Part shown: piece by piece, positions 6,487-13,807 of the stretch | How positions within the stretch are numbered: the first letter of the stretch is position 1 | Layout: each line of letters starts with the position of its first letter | Source: Opitutia bacterium | Lineage (GTDB): Bacteria > Verrucomicrobiota > Verrucomicrobiia > Opitutales > Seribacteraceae | Reading direction: 5' to 3' | Length of the DNA stretch: 13,807 nucleotides | NCBI GenBank assembly: GCA_018646565.1 | Contig: JABGUO010000495.1 | Span: forward strand, 1 to 13,807 | Program-made: the position numbers and the translations under genes | The notes under the pieces: generated by a model | What the model saw: the letters and a program-made list of their open reading frames with translations, nothing else | What the model was told of the DNA's origin: nothing | The model's database searches: none

Positions 6487-7697
6487 AGAAGTTCAATATG
6501 TTGATTATATGCGGGGTTATTATTACTTCTGCAATTTTGATTGGAAAATATCTAATCGAAAGTAAGCCCCAGTCGAAACCAAAAGAAATTGTTAAACAAC
6601 TTCCCTTTGTCGACATCGTCGAAGCAAACCTGGTATCCCAAAGAGCGACAATAGAGGCATTTGGAACCGTACAGGCACGCACCCTGACCAATTTGATTGC
6701 CGAGGTGCCTGGATTAATTGAAGGAGTAGCACCGTTTGAAAACGAAGTGAATCAATCGATTGCATCCTTTCAAAATGGAGGCTTTTTCGAAAAGGGAGAT
6801 TTGTTGGTCAAAATTGTCGATATTGATCTCCTGGCTCGAGAAGCAGAAACACTGGCAAACCTGAGACGGACGGAGTATCAATTAGCGCAGGAACGGGCAC
6901 TTGCAGACCAGGCAAAAACGGAATGGGGTGACCGTGATTGGAAACTCGCCACGGCTTTAGTAAAAAGACAGCCCCAAATATTAAAAGCGGAGGCCGAAGC
7001 AAAGGCAGCAGAAGCACTACATAACCAAGCCAAAAAAAATGTGCTTAAGGCAAATGTACGGGCTCCATTCAGAGGAAGAATCCTAAATATTTTAGCCGAT
7101 GTGGGGCAACAGGTTGGTTCAGGTTCTTCCTCTGCACTCGCAAAAATCTATTCAATTAAAAAAGGTGAAGTTCAACTCGCACTTAGTAGGAAAGAACTTT
7201 CATTTCTTAATTTTAATGAGGGTTCTCCTCATGGTGAAAACCAAATTGCAGTCGAAATTGTAAATGAAGAAGAAAAGGCAATCCATTCTGGTGTGATTGA
7301 TCGATCTCAGGGAATAATCGATCCGCGCACTCGTCTGCACAACTTGGTTGCTCGTTTCGAAAATTGTTTCACCGATCCCTTTAACCAAATTTCTAAAATT
7401 GGAAACCCGTTAAGTATTGGACAATTTGTGAAACTAAAACTCATTGGACCAGAGATTGATGTATTCATAATCCCTATCTCTGCATTCCGAGAACAAAATA
7501 CGATTCTTGTTTTAGATCAGGAGGATCGTTTGACTGTGCGAAAAGTTAAAAGTGTGAAGAGAGATGGACTAGAAGTGTGGGTCGTGGGTGGGATTCAAGA
7601 AGGGGAGAGAGTTTGCATCACACCGATGGATATTATTGCGGAAGGAATGAAAGTTAAGATTTCTTCTTCCACCGCAGACCAAAACAAAATACAGTAA
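6483..7697 (+). CDS. RND efflux periplasmic adaptor (HlyD/AcrA membrane-fusion protein)
   Basis: A 404-residue adaptor that links the inner-membrane pump to the outer-membrane channel. A single hydrophobic segment (about 6-24) serves as signal anchor. Residues 41-115 contain the first half of the lipoyl-like domain (VQARTLTNLIAEVPGLIEGV, then NGGFFEKGDLLVKI). Residues 116-188 are a charged, Ala- and Glu-rich helical hairpin. The second lipoyl half is ANVRAPFRGRILNILADVGQ (190-209), followed by QVGSGS and beta-barrel and membrane-proximal regions to the end. No lipobox is present, so anchoring is probably by the N-terminal helix. Its stop TAA shares one base with the pump's ATG (TAATG at 7695-7699), which supports translational coupling. 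The substrate cannot be inferred. Confidence 0.94.
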   Translation: MKKFNMLIICGVIITSAILIGKYLIESKPQSKPKEIVKQLPFVDIVEANLVSQRATIEAFGTVQARTLTNLIAEVPGLIEGVAPFENEVNQSIASFQNGGFFEKGDLLVKIVDIDLLAREAETLANLRRTEYQLAQERALADQAKTEWGDRDWKLATALVKRQPQILKAEAEAKAAEALHNQAKKNVLKANVRAPFRGRILNILADVGQQVGSGSSSALAKIYSIKKGEVQLALSRKELSFLNFNEGSPHGENQIAVEIVNEEEKAIHSGVIDRSQGIIDPRTRLHNLVARFENCFTDPFNQISKIGNPLSIGQFVKLKLIGPEIDVFIIPISAFREQNTILVLDQEDRLTVRKVKSVKRDGLEVWVVGGIQEGERVCITPMDIIAEGMKVKISSSTADQNKIQ

Positions 7698-10600
7698 TGA
7701 TTGCCTGGTTTGCCAAAAATGGGGTAGCAGCCAATTTACTCGCCGGGATTATCTTACTCGCCGGGATCATTTCTATTCGAGGTTTAAAAATGGAGCTATT
7801 TCCTGATTTCGATCTCGATATAGTTACAGTCTCAGTAATTTACCCGGGTGCTGCTCCCCTTGAGGTTGAAGATGGAGTTTGCAAACAAATAGAAGAGAAA
7901 ATTTGGGATCTTGTAGGCATAAAGGAAATGACTTCCTTTGCCCGAGAAAATACCGGTGTCATTAGCATACAGGTTGAGAAAGGAAAAAGTGCCAAAGTTC
8001 TTGCTGATGAGATTAAAGTTCGAGTTGATGCGATCAATAACTTCCCCGAAGAGGCAGAAAAACCTATTGTTGAAGTTATGACTGCGAAACGAAGAGTTCT
8101 CGCCCTTGCGATACACGGACAGTCGGACATTCTATCGATTCGAAGGCTTGCCGAAAAAACACAGGATGACCTCACCAATATTGCAGGCATCACCCAAGTC
8201 GAAATATCGGGAATTAGAAATCCAGAAATCGGAATTGAACTCTCCGAGCAGGCAATGCGTGAACATGGGTTAAGCTTTGATTCCGTTTCCCAAGCTTTGA
8301 AGAGAAATTCAGTCGATATTCCAGGCGGAGTGGCTCGAACTACTGCTGGAGAAACACTCTTGCGCACGACTGGGAAAGCAAGGAAGGGCCGACAATTTAA
8401 ACAGATTGAAATTGTATCATCTCCCAATGGTTCTTCCGTACAACTTCAAGATATTGCATGGGTAAAAGATGGATTTGAAGATAAAGTTTTGTATACCACA
8501 TTTAAAGGCCAACCAGCAGTAACCTTGCGAATCTTTAGAGTAGGAAAACAAAGCCCACTTGATATATCCGAAAAGGTGTCAGACTATGTTGAGAAACAAA
8601 AACTCCTATTACCAGAGGGGATCAGCATGACGATTTGGCAGGACAGTTCTTATTACCTCCAAGGTCGATTAGATATGATGATCAGGAATGCCCAACATGG
8701 TCTAATTCTCGTATTTCTTGTTTTATCATTTTTCCTTCGTCCATCGCTTGCCTTCTTTGTAGCGCTCGGCTTGCCGATTTCCTTTATGGGTGCGTTTGCA
8801 ACTATGGGAGTCATTGGTGCATCGATCAATTTGGTCTCTCTTTTTGCATTTATTGTGGTTCTCGGAATTCTTGTAGATGATGCCATTGTCGTGGGGGAGT
8901 CTGTTTACACGCTAGGAAAAAAAGGTCTCTCCCCCGTGGACGCCTCAATCAAGGGAACTCAATTAGTCGCGATGCCTGTGACCTTTGCCATTCTTACCAG
9001 TGTAGTGGCATTCGTACCCCTGCTTTTTTTACCAGGTTGGTTAGGGAAACTAATGAAAGATATCCCACTTGTTGTAATCCCTGCGTTATTATTTTCACTG
9101 GTGGAATCAAAGTTTATTCTACCTTACCACCTGACCTTTTGCCGATTTAACCGGGGTGGAAAAAATTGGTTTTCTCGAATACAGGAATCAATTGCAGATG
9201 GTCTTGAGCGCTTTATAGAAAAAGTCTATTCCCCCTTTCTCTTTAGGTGCCTCCGTTTGCGATGGCCCGTAGTGGCAGGATTCCTAGGAATATTGATAAT
9301 AACCTTTGCCCTCATAATCGGTGGCCATGTGAAGTCTGTGCGCGGTGTTCCGCCGGTACCTTCTGACTATATATCGGTCAAATTAACGATGCAGGATGGA
9401 GTCCCCGCTGCTACAACCGAGCACTCCATAAAACTGGTAGAGAATGCAAGGAATGAAGTGATCCAGTATTTGAAATCAGTCGGCGAACCCAACCCATTTC
9501 GATACGATATGATTACAATGGGTGCACAGCCGTTTTCTGGTGGACCGAAAAGTTCCTCCAATATTGTAAGCGGTTCCAATATCGGGGAAGTGAGTGTGGA
9601 GCTTATTAAATCAGAGGATCGCACGAGGAGTGCACCCCAAATTTCAGCTCTTTGGCGCGAAAGAATTGGTCCACTTCCAGGAGTTAAACAAATTTATTTT
9701 GGTGATGTGGCAGCCGGGGGAAGTAAAACTGCATTGGATATAGAAATTTCCGGACAGGATTTAGAAACCATGAAAAAAGCGGCCCACCAGCTCAAAGAAC
9801 ATTTTAAAAAGTATCAGGGGCTGTTTGATATTTCTGATTCCTATTCCGGTGGAAAAAGGGAATTAAAATTAAAACTCAATTCAGCAGGTCGGGCACTAGG
9901 CTTAACTGAATCTGACCTTGGTCGACAAGTCAGGCAAGCTTACTACGGGGAAGAGATTCAAAGACTCCAACGTGATCGCGAAGAGTTGAAAGTAATGCTT
10001 CGATATCCGCTTCAAGACAGAAAAAGTCTCAGTGCATTAGAAAGTCTCCGAATTAGAACTCCGGAAGGTATTAAAGTTCCTTTGGAAGAAATTGCCCAGA
10101 TATCGTACGGTCAAGGATATCCCACAATTAAAAGATCGGATCGAGCCCGTATCATTAATGTACAATCTTCGGCAGACAAATTAATTGCTGATATACCGAG
10201 TATAGAGAGGGATTTGGATGAATCTTTTCTACCCTCAATCCGAAAGGATTTTCCCTCCTTGCGCTTCTCATTTGTAGGAGAAAGAAAAGAGCAAAATGAA
10301 AGCGACTCTAGCCTTGCTCAGTCCGGTTGGATTGCCCTTTTTATAATATACGCATTATTGGCAATCCCATTTCGTTCTTATTTTCAGCCTCTTTTGGTAA
10401 TGTCTGTAATTCCATTTGGATTAATTGGGGCAGTATTGGGACATTTGCTTTTCTCAATTCCTCTGAGTCAGTTGTCGATGTTTGGAATCGTTGCGTTAAC
10501 TGGAGTAGTAATAAACGACAGTCTAGTCCTGGTGCACTATGTAAATCAAAAAAGTAAAAATTCAACATTGCTTGAGGCCGCTAAAAGTGCAGGCATGGCA

Positions 10601-10876
10601 AGATTCCGTCCCATTCTTCTGACCTCGCTTACTACCTTTGTTGGATTACTCCCCATTCTTTTCGAACGTAGCCTTCAAGCCCAATTCTTAAAACCGATGG
10701 CAATTGCGATCGGGTTTGGCGTGTTATTTGCCACATTTATCACCCTCATTATGGTGCCCTGTTTATATCTAATCTTAGAGGACATCTTACAGACCTTTAG
10801 AAGACCGCTTAAGTGGTTTGGTGTATCTCAAGATACCCAGCCCGATTCAATTATGCGAACTGAAGATTCTGCTTAA
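7697..10876 (+). CDS. RND-family efflux pump, inner-membrane permease (AcrB/MexB-like superfamily)
   Basis: A 1059-residue proton-driven pump with the classical duplicated layout: a first membrane helix (AANLLAGIILLAGI), a large periplasmic loop from about residue 35 to 330, a helix bundle, a second large loop (about 560-880) and a last helix bundle. The proton-relay pair Asp394-Asp395 is present in GILVDDAIVV, matching Asp407-Asp408 of AcrB. The Lys940 of AcrB is replaced: the equivalent motif reads GVVINDSLVLV, with Asn940 and Asp941. This NDS variant is, as I recall, common in a subset of RND pumps outside the classical multidrug group. The protein is complete and of normal length. It is the last gene of the operon and its stop overlaps that of the convergent gene. 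The substrate (drug, lipid, metal-free organic or other) is undetermined; the two-Asp motif without the CusA-type methionines argues against a heavy-metal pump. Confidence 0.96.
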   Translation: MIAWFAKNGVAANLLAGIILLAGIISIRGLKMELFPDFDLDIVTVSVIYPGAAPLEVEDGVCKQIEEKIWDLVGIKEMTSFARENTGVISIQVEKGKSAKVLADEIKVRVDAINNFPEEAEKPIVEVMTAKRRVLALAIHGQSDILSIRRLAEKTQDDLTNIAGITQVEISGIRNPEIGIELSEQAMREHGLSFDSVSQALKRNSVDIPGGVARTTAGETLLRTTGKARKGRQFKQIEIVSSPNGSSVQLQDIAWVKDGFEDKVLYTTFKGQPAVTLRIFRVGKQSPLDISEKVSDYVEKQKLLLPEGISMTIWQDSSYYLQGRLDMMIRNAQHGLILVFLVLSFFLRPSLAFFVALGLPISFMGAFATMGVIGASINLVSLFAFIVVLGILVDDAIVVGESVYTLGKKGLSPVDASIKGTQLVAMPVTFAILTSVVAFVPLLFLPGWLGKLMKDIPLVVIPALLFSLVESKFILPYHLTFCRFNRGGKNWFSRIQESIADGLERFIEKVYSPFLFRCLRLRWPVVAGFLGILIITFALIIGGHVKSVRGVPPVPSDYISVKLTMQDGVPAATTEHSIKLVENARNEVIQYLKSVGEPNPFRYDMITMGAQPFSGGPKSSSNIVSGSNIGEVSVELIKSEDRTRSAPQISALWRERIGPLPGVKQIYFGDVAAGGSKTALDIEISGQDLETMKKAAHQLKEHFKKYQGLFDISDSYSGGKRELKLKLNSAGRALGLTESDLGRQVRQAYYGEEIQRLQRDREELKVMLRYPLQDRKSLSALESLRIRTPEGIKVPLEEIAQISYGQGYPTIKRSDRARIINVQSSADKLIADIPSIERDLDESFLPSIRKDFPSLRFSFVGERKEQNESDSSLAQSGWIALFIIYALLAIPFRSYFQPLLVMSVIPFGLIGAVLGHLLFSIPLSQLSMFGIVALTGVVINDSLVLVHYVNQKSKNSTLLEAAKSAGMARFRPILLTSLTTFVGLLPILFERSLQAQFLKPMAIAIGFGVLFATFITLIMVPCLYLILEDILQTFRRPLKWFGVSQDTQPDSIMRTEDSA

Positions 10877-11808
10877 GCACCCTTTTCGCCTGTAGCAAGA
10901 AGAGTCTCGAAAAATGGTTCGGTATTTTCCTTCGCAACAATTTCAACCTTAGCCTTTTGAAATCCTGACTCCTTAATTAAAGAATAAAGCTCGTTTTCAG
11001 CGAAGCCCAACCATCGATCGCTGTATAATTGTCGTGCTTTTTCAAATTGATGCTGCTTCAAATCAATTACAATTAATTGACCACCCGGTTTTAAAATCCT
11101 AAACGCCTCTTGCAGTGCTACATTTGGACGTTCTGCATGATGTAATGATTGACTCATTAAGGCTAAATCAACGCTATTATCTTGAAGGGGAACTTTCTCT
11201 AAATCACCGAGTTTATAATTCAAGTTGGAGAGTCCATTTTTCTTTGCCAGTTCAAGACCGAGCCTCACCATGCTTTTTGAGCGATCAATACAATACACTG
11301 TTTTAGCTCTCTCGGCTAATAATTGAGAGATCATTCCTTCGCCAGCACCCAAGTCAGCAATAATAATTTTAGGGACTAAACGAAGTAGGAAATGTCCAAT
11401 CGCATCCCACGATCGTCCAGGTACATAATTTTTTCCTAATCGCCCGGCAACTTCATCAAAATATTGTTCGCTTGCCCGCATTCTTCTCTCAATGATTCGT
11501 TGCAATGCAGATTGATCCGTATTCCAAAATTCTTCATCTGAATCTACCTCTAAGGCGATTCTCACAAGTTCAAATTGTTTAGAACCTCCCAGAATTAAAG
11601 TATAGAAAGTTTTCTTTCCCTCCTTTCGGTCAATTACCATCTCATACCTTCTGAGTAACGAAAGATGACTGGAAATACGAGATTGTCCCATTTCTAAGAT
11701 TTCTTGTAATTCGGCAACAGACAGTTCTTCCTGCCCAAGGAGTCTTAACATACGCAGCCGTGTGCTATCTGACAGTACCTGTAGTACTTCGGTGACCTTC
11801 ATTGTCAT
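10873..11808 (-). CDS. ArsR-type regulator fused to a SAM-dependent methyltransferase domain
   Basis: A 311-residue fusion. Residues 1-85 are an ArsR-like winged helix (VLSDSTRLRMLRLL, helix-turn-helix SVAELQEILEMGQSRISSHL, then wing KEGKKTFYTL). The metal-binding ELCVC motif is absent: the place reads ELSVAEL, and the only cysteine is Cys173 in the methyltransferase part. Residues 145-310 form a class I methyltransferase fold with motif I ADLGAGEG (151-158), the acidic ribose-binding Asp175 (YCIDRS), GDLEKVPLQDNSVDLALM (201-218) and RILKPGGQLIVIDL (237-250). This layout matches the SahR-type regulators of Proteobacteria, which sense S-adenosylhomocysteine and control methionine metabolism. 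That role here is inference, because no methionine-cycle gene is in view. ATG 11808 or the second ATG at 11802 may be the start. It is 89 bases downstream of the GreA-like gene. Confidence 0.92.
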   Translation of the reverse strand: MTMKVTEVLQVLSDSTRLRMLRLLGQEELSVAELQEILEMGQSRISSHLSLLRRYEMVIDRKEGKKTFYTLILGGSKQFELVRIALEVDSDEEFWNTDQSALQRIIERRMRASEQYFDEVAGRLGKNYVPGRSWDAIGHFLLRLVPKIIIADLGAGEGMISQLLAERAKTVYCIDRSKSMVRLGLELAKKNGLSNLNYKLGDLEKVPLQDNSVDLALMSQSLHHAERPNVALQEAFRILKPGGQLIVIDLKQHQFEKARQLYSDRWLGFAENELYSLIKESGFQKAKVEIVAKENTEPFFETLLATGEKGA

Positions 11809-11854
11809 ATACTAGTAGGATTTGCCGAGTAGAAAGCGTTAGCAAACCTAATAT

Positions 11855-11885
11855 TTGTGGTTTTGAATATCAATACAAACCACAA
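11855..11885. promoter_or_regulatory. Perfect 9-bp inverted repeat between the GreA-like and ArsR-fusion genes
   Basis: TTGTGGTTT at 11855-11863 faces AAACCACAA at 11877-11885 across 13 bases. Overlapping the spacer is a second small symmetric element, TTGAATATCAA (11863-11873). In RNA of the minus strand the arms would form a stem, but no run of U follows (ATATTAGG comes next), so it is a poor intrinsic terminator. Its place 47 bases before the ArsR-type start makes an autoregulatory operator at least as likely. Both uses are inference. Confidence 0.45.
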
Positions 11886-11897
11886 CACAGAAAATAA

Positions 11898-13781
11898 TTA
11901 CTTCTTATCCAACCAACGAGATAATCCCTTAACCTTCCAAGTTTGGATATTTCCTGCCACATCAGTTTCGACAATATCACTAATTTTCTTCCCAAGTAAC
12001 ATTTGCCCTAAGGGAGTTAAATAAGAGAGGACATTGTTCTCAGGGTCACTATCCCAAGCACCTAAAACCGTGTAAGTCTGTGACTTCGAATCAGATTGAT
12101 CTTCCAATTCAACGATCGAGCCAATTCCAATTGAATCAGTTGGAGCATCCGAAAAATCAGTGGGCTTTGCACGCATGATATCGGCTTGTAATTCCGATTG
12201 TCTGGCAAGAAGAAATTTTTGTTCGTCCTTCGCCATGTGGTATTCTGCGTTCTCACGCAAGTCACCGTGTTCCCGTGCCGCTTCAATCGCCAAGGAATTT
12301 TCAGGGATTTTGACTTTCGTTAATTCATCAAGATCGCCCAACTTTTGATCATAGCTTGGTTGAGAGACTATTAACGAATCATCCGTCACGGTAGCACGAT
12401 TGGATGAACCTGAATTCGCACTGCCATCAATGAGACTTTGGATGTCAGGAAACATTTTAATAAAACGGGCCAATAACGAACGTTTACTTAAATCTTCAAA
12501 CCCAGGATTTAACAAGAGGGCTTGAGCTAAATCCTGTGCATTTTCAGCACTTCCCTTGCGTAAGATGTCAGGTAATAATTCCCGATCATCTGACAAAATC
12601 TCAGCAAGTGGAATTCTTCGAGTTGTTGCATTTTGCAAAGACTCATAGTCAATAGCGGAAAATACAGCTGTGAGGAGTTTAGGATTAATTAATCCTTTCA
12701 GTATATCTTTAAATTTTACCAGTTCACGAAATTTTAACATCCATAATAAAACAGGTGCCTTTAAAGTCTGCTCATCTAGCCAATTTGATAAGGATTTGAT
12801 TAGAAGTTTTGTTTCGTCACGATCAATAAGAAAATGAGCACATTCTCCGGAAAACTTAACCGAGGAATGTTGCAATAAATTTACCACGACTGCTTTCCAA
12901 TTGTCTGGATAAACTCGGGTTACGAGATCGAGAAAACGGGAATGAAATTTAGTGGGAAGCAAATTGGCAAGCCTAGGAAGGTCTGCTTCACATTCATGCA
13001 GTATGGACGCGGAAGTGGGTTCTAGCTTCTCCACATCCTCTTCAACATCACGCGCCAAGTTATTTCTGACCCAAATACCATGTAAGCGATCCGCTTCACT
13101 GAGATTGCGGGCTTCGAGAATCGCATTAGTTAAGTCCGCTAAGACTTGAGGCAGATCGGCTTGAAGGTCTTCTTTCTCAGAAGCTAAATCAAAAAGCTTT
13201 TCTGCAAGAGCAATTTTTACCTTAGATCTTTTCTCATCAAAAAAGTCTTGCAGGATTTCTTGTTCAGGCTTCACCGGTTCGTCACGCAAGACATAGGGTT
13301 CTGTCTTTTTGTTAGGAACTGCAACACGAGGGTCTTTCACCAAAAGTTTCTTAGTAGCGGTCCACCATTTTTTGCCTTTAGCTGGTCCAAACAAATAACC
13401 TAATATCCTCTCGATATCACGACTTGCGGCACAACCGTCTTCAAATTTTACTAAAATTTCAATTATTAAATTAACTGGTTCTTTTTTGGCCAGTGTATCG
13501 ATTTCAGCCGGGTTTGAACGATGACGGGAGATTATGTGATCATCCTCTAAAAATTCAATTTTACCGAGGCAAAAAACTGGATCCATCGCATGGCTTTTTC
13601 TATCATCCTCTTCGAAGTCGATTAATAACATGCCACGATCCGTGTCAAAACCGGTTATTTTGCCAAGACCCCAACTTTTATGGATGCAAGAAGCACCTTC
13701 ATTCATAGCCTCGAGGGCTGGGCGTGAAGATTCTAAGGAAGGATCTTGTTCAATCAATTGATCGATGATTTCAACATTCAT
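11898..13781 (-). CDS. greA: Long GreA-type transcript cleavage factor with large N-terminal extension
   Basis: A 627-residue protein. The last 160 residues are a GreA/GreB module: a coiled coil containing ARE-HGDLRENAEYH-MAK with the tip acids Asp507 and Glu510 (equivalent to Asp41 and Glu44 of E. coli GreA), then an FKBP-like domain with GIGSIVELED, TYTVLGAWDSD, and SYLTPLGQMLLGKKISDIVE. This module enters the RNA polymerase secondary channel and stimulates cleavage of backtracked RNA. Residues 27-75 (EGASCIHKSWGLGKITGFD) look like a small Tudor/CarD-like beta domain. Residues 85-460 are mainly helical with no motif I know. E. coli GreA is 158 residues; Chlamydia GreA is about 715 with a similar extension, as I recall, so this is the PVC-type form. 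The frame remains open from ATG 13781 to the right edge, so an earlier start outside the window cannot be excluded. Confidence 0.9.
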   Translation of the reverse strand: MNVEIIDQLIEQDPSLESSRPALEAMNEGASCIHKSWGLGKITGFDTDRGMLLIDFEEDDRKSHAMDPVFCLGKIEFLEDDHIISRHRSNPAEIDTLAKKEPVNLIIEILVKFEDGCAASRDIERILGYLFGPAKGKKWWTATKKLLVKDPRVAVPNKKTEPYVLRDEPVKPEQEILQDFFDEKRSKVKIALAEKLFDLASEKEDLQADLPQVLADLTNAILEARNLSEADRLHGIWVRNNLARDVEEDVEKLEPTSASILHECEADLPRLANLLPTKFHSRFLDLVTRVYPDNWKAVVVNLLQHSSVKFSGECAHFLIDRDETKLLIKSLSNWLDEQTLKAPVLLWMLKFRELVKFKDILKGLINPKLLTAVFSAIDYESLQNATTRRIPLAEILSDDRELLPDILRKGSAENAQDLAQALLLNPGFEDLSKRSLLARFIKMFPDIQSLIDGSANSGSSNRATVTDDSLIVSQPSYDQKLGDLDELTKVKIPENSLAIEAAREHGDLRENAEYHMAKDEQKFLLARQSELQADIMRAKPTDFSDAPTDSIGIGSIVELEDQSDSKSQTYTVLGAWDSDPENNVLSYLTPLGQMLLGKKISDIVETDVAGNIQTWKVKGLSRWLDKK

Positions 13782-13807
13782 TCTAGTTTGAAGTGTAAGG
13801 TATGAAC

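Noticed and set aside
8635..8886. Frames of about 80 codons on both strands inside the pump gene
   Set aside because: Overprinted on a conserved membrane region of a full-length RND pump; no support for separate genes.
4403..10876. Efflux operon as a recently acquired mobile island
   Set aside because: No integrase, transposase, tRNA gene or flanking direct repeat is visible, and base use looks like that of its neighbours by eye.

Overview
The window carries ten protein-coding genes and no RNA genes, insertion sequences, CRISPR arrays or prophage genes that I can see. Base composition is AT-leaning. The set of genes points to the PVC superphylum, most likely Verrucomicrobiota (Opitutia-like). 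The reasons are an rpsP-trmD-rplS cluster without rimM, a bS16 with a long Lys/Glu/Ala/Pro repeat tail, and a 627-residue GreA-type factor with a huge N-terminal extension, a layout I recall from Chlamydiae. This assignment is inference: no rRNA gene lies in the window.

Left part (1-4215, all on the minus strand): a ribosome and tRNA-modification cluster reads leftwards as rpsP (bS16), trmD (tRNA m1G37 methyltransferase) and rplS (bL19). It is followed after 185 bases by a large membrane-anchored, beta-rich protein of AsmA/TamB-like appearance that runs off the left edge, with 669 codons visible. The bS16 protein carries exactly six 30-residue units after its normal globular domain, and their net charge climbs from strongly acidic to basic along the tail.

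Middle part (4216-10876, plus strand): a 187-base divergent control region separates rpsP from a four-gene tripartite efflux operon. The operon is a TetR-type repressor, a NodT/TolC-type outer-membrane lipoprotein, an HlyD/AcrA-type periplasmic adaptor and an RND inner-membrane pump. All junctions overlap (4, 4 and 1 bases), so the genes are probably translationally coupled. A 16-base near-palindrome just before the repressor start is a good candidate for its own operator.

Right part (10873-13807, minus strand): an ArsR-type helix-turn-helix fused to a SAM-dependent methyltransferase domain converges on the pump gene, and the two stop codons share the palindrome TTAA. Upstream of it lies the long GreA-type transcript cleavage factor. 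The 89-base gap between them holds a perfect 9-base inverted repeat that could be a weak terminator or an operator.

Most of the window is recognisable biology. The parts most worth a second look are the charge-graded bS16 tail, the open AsmA-like gene, the two inverted repeats, the shared stop codons and the ArsR-methyltransferase fusion. I did not find clear evidence of an entirely new system.
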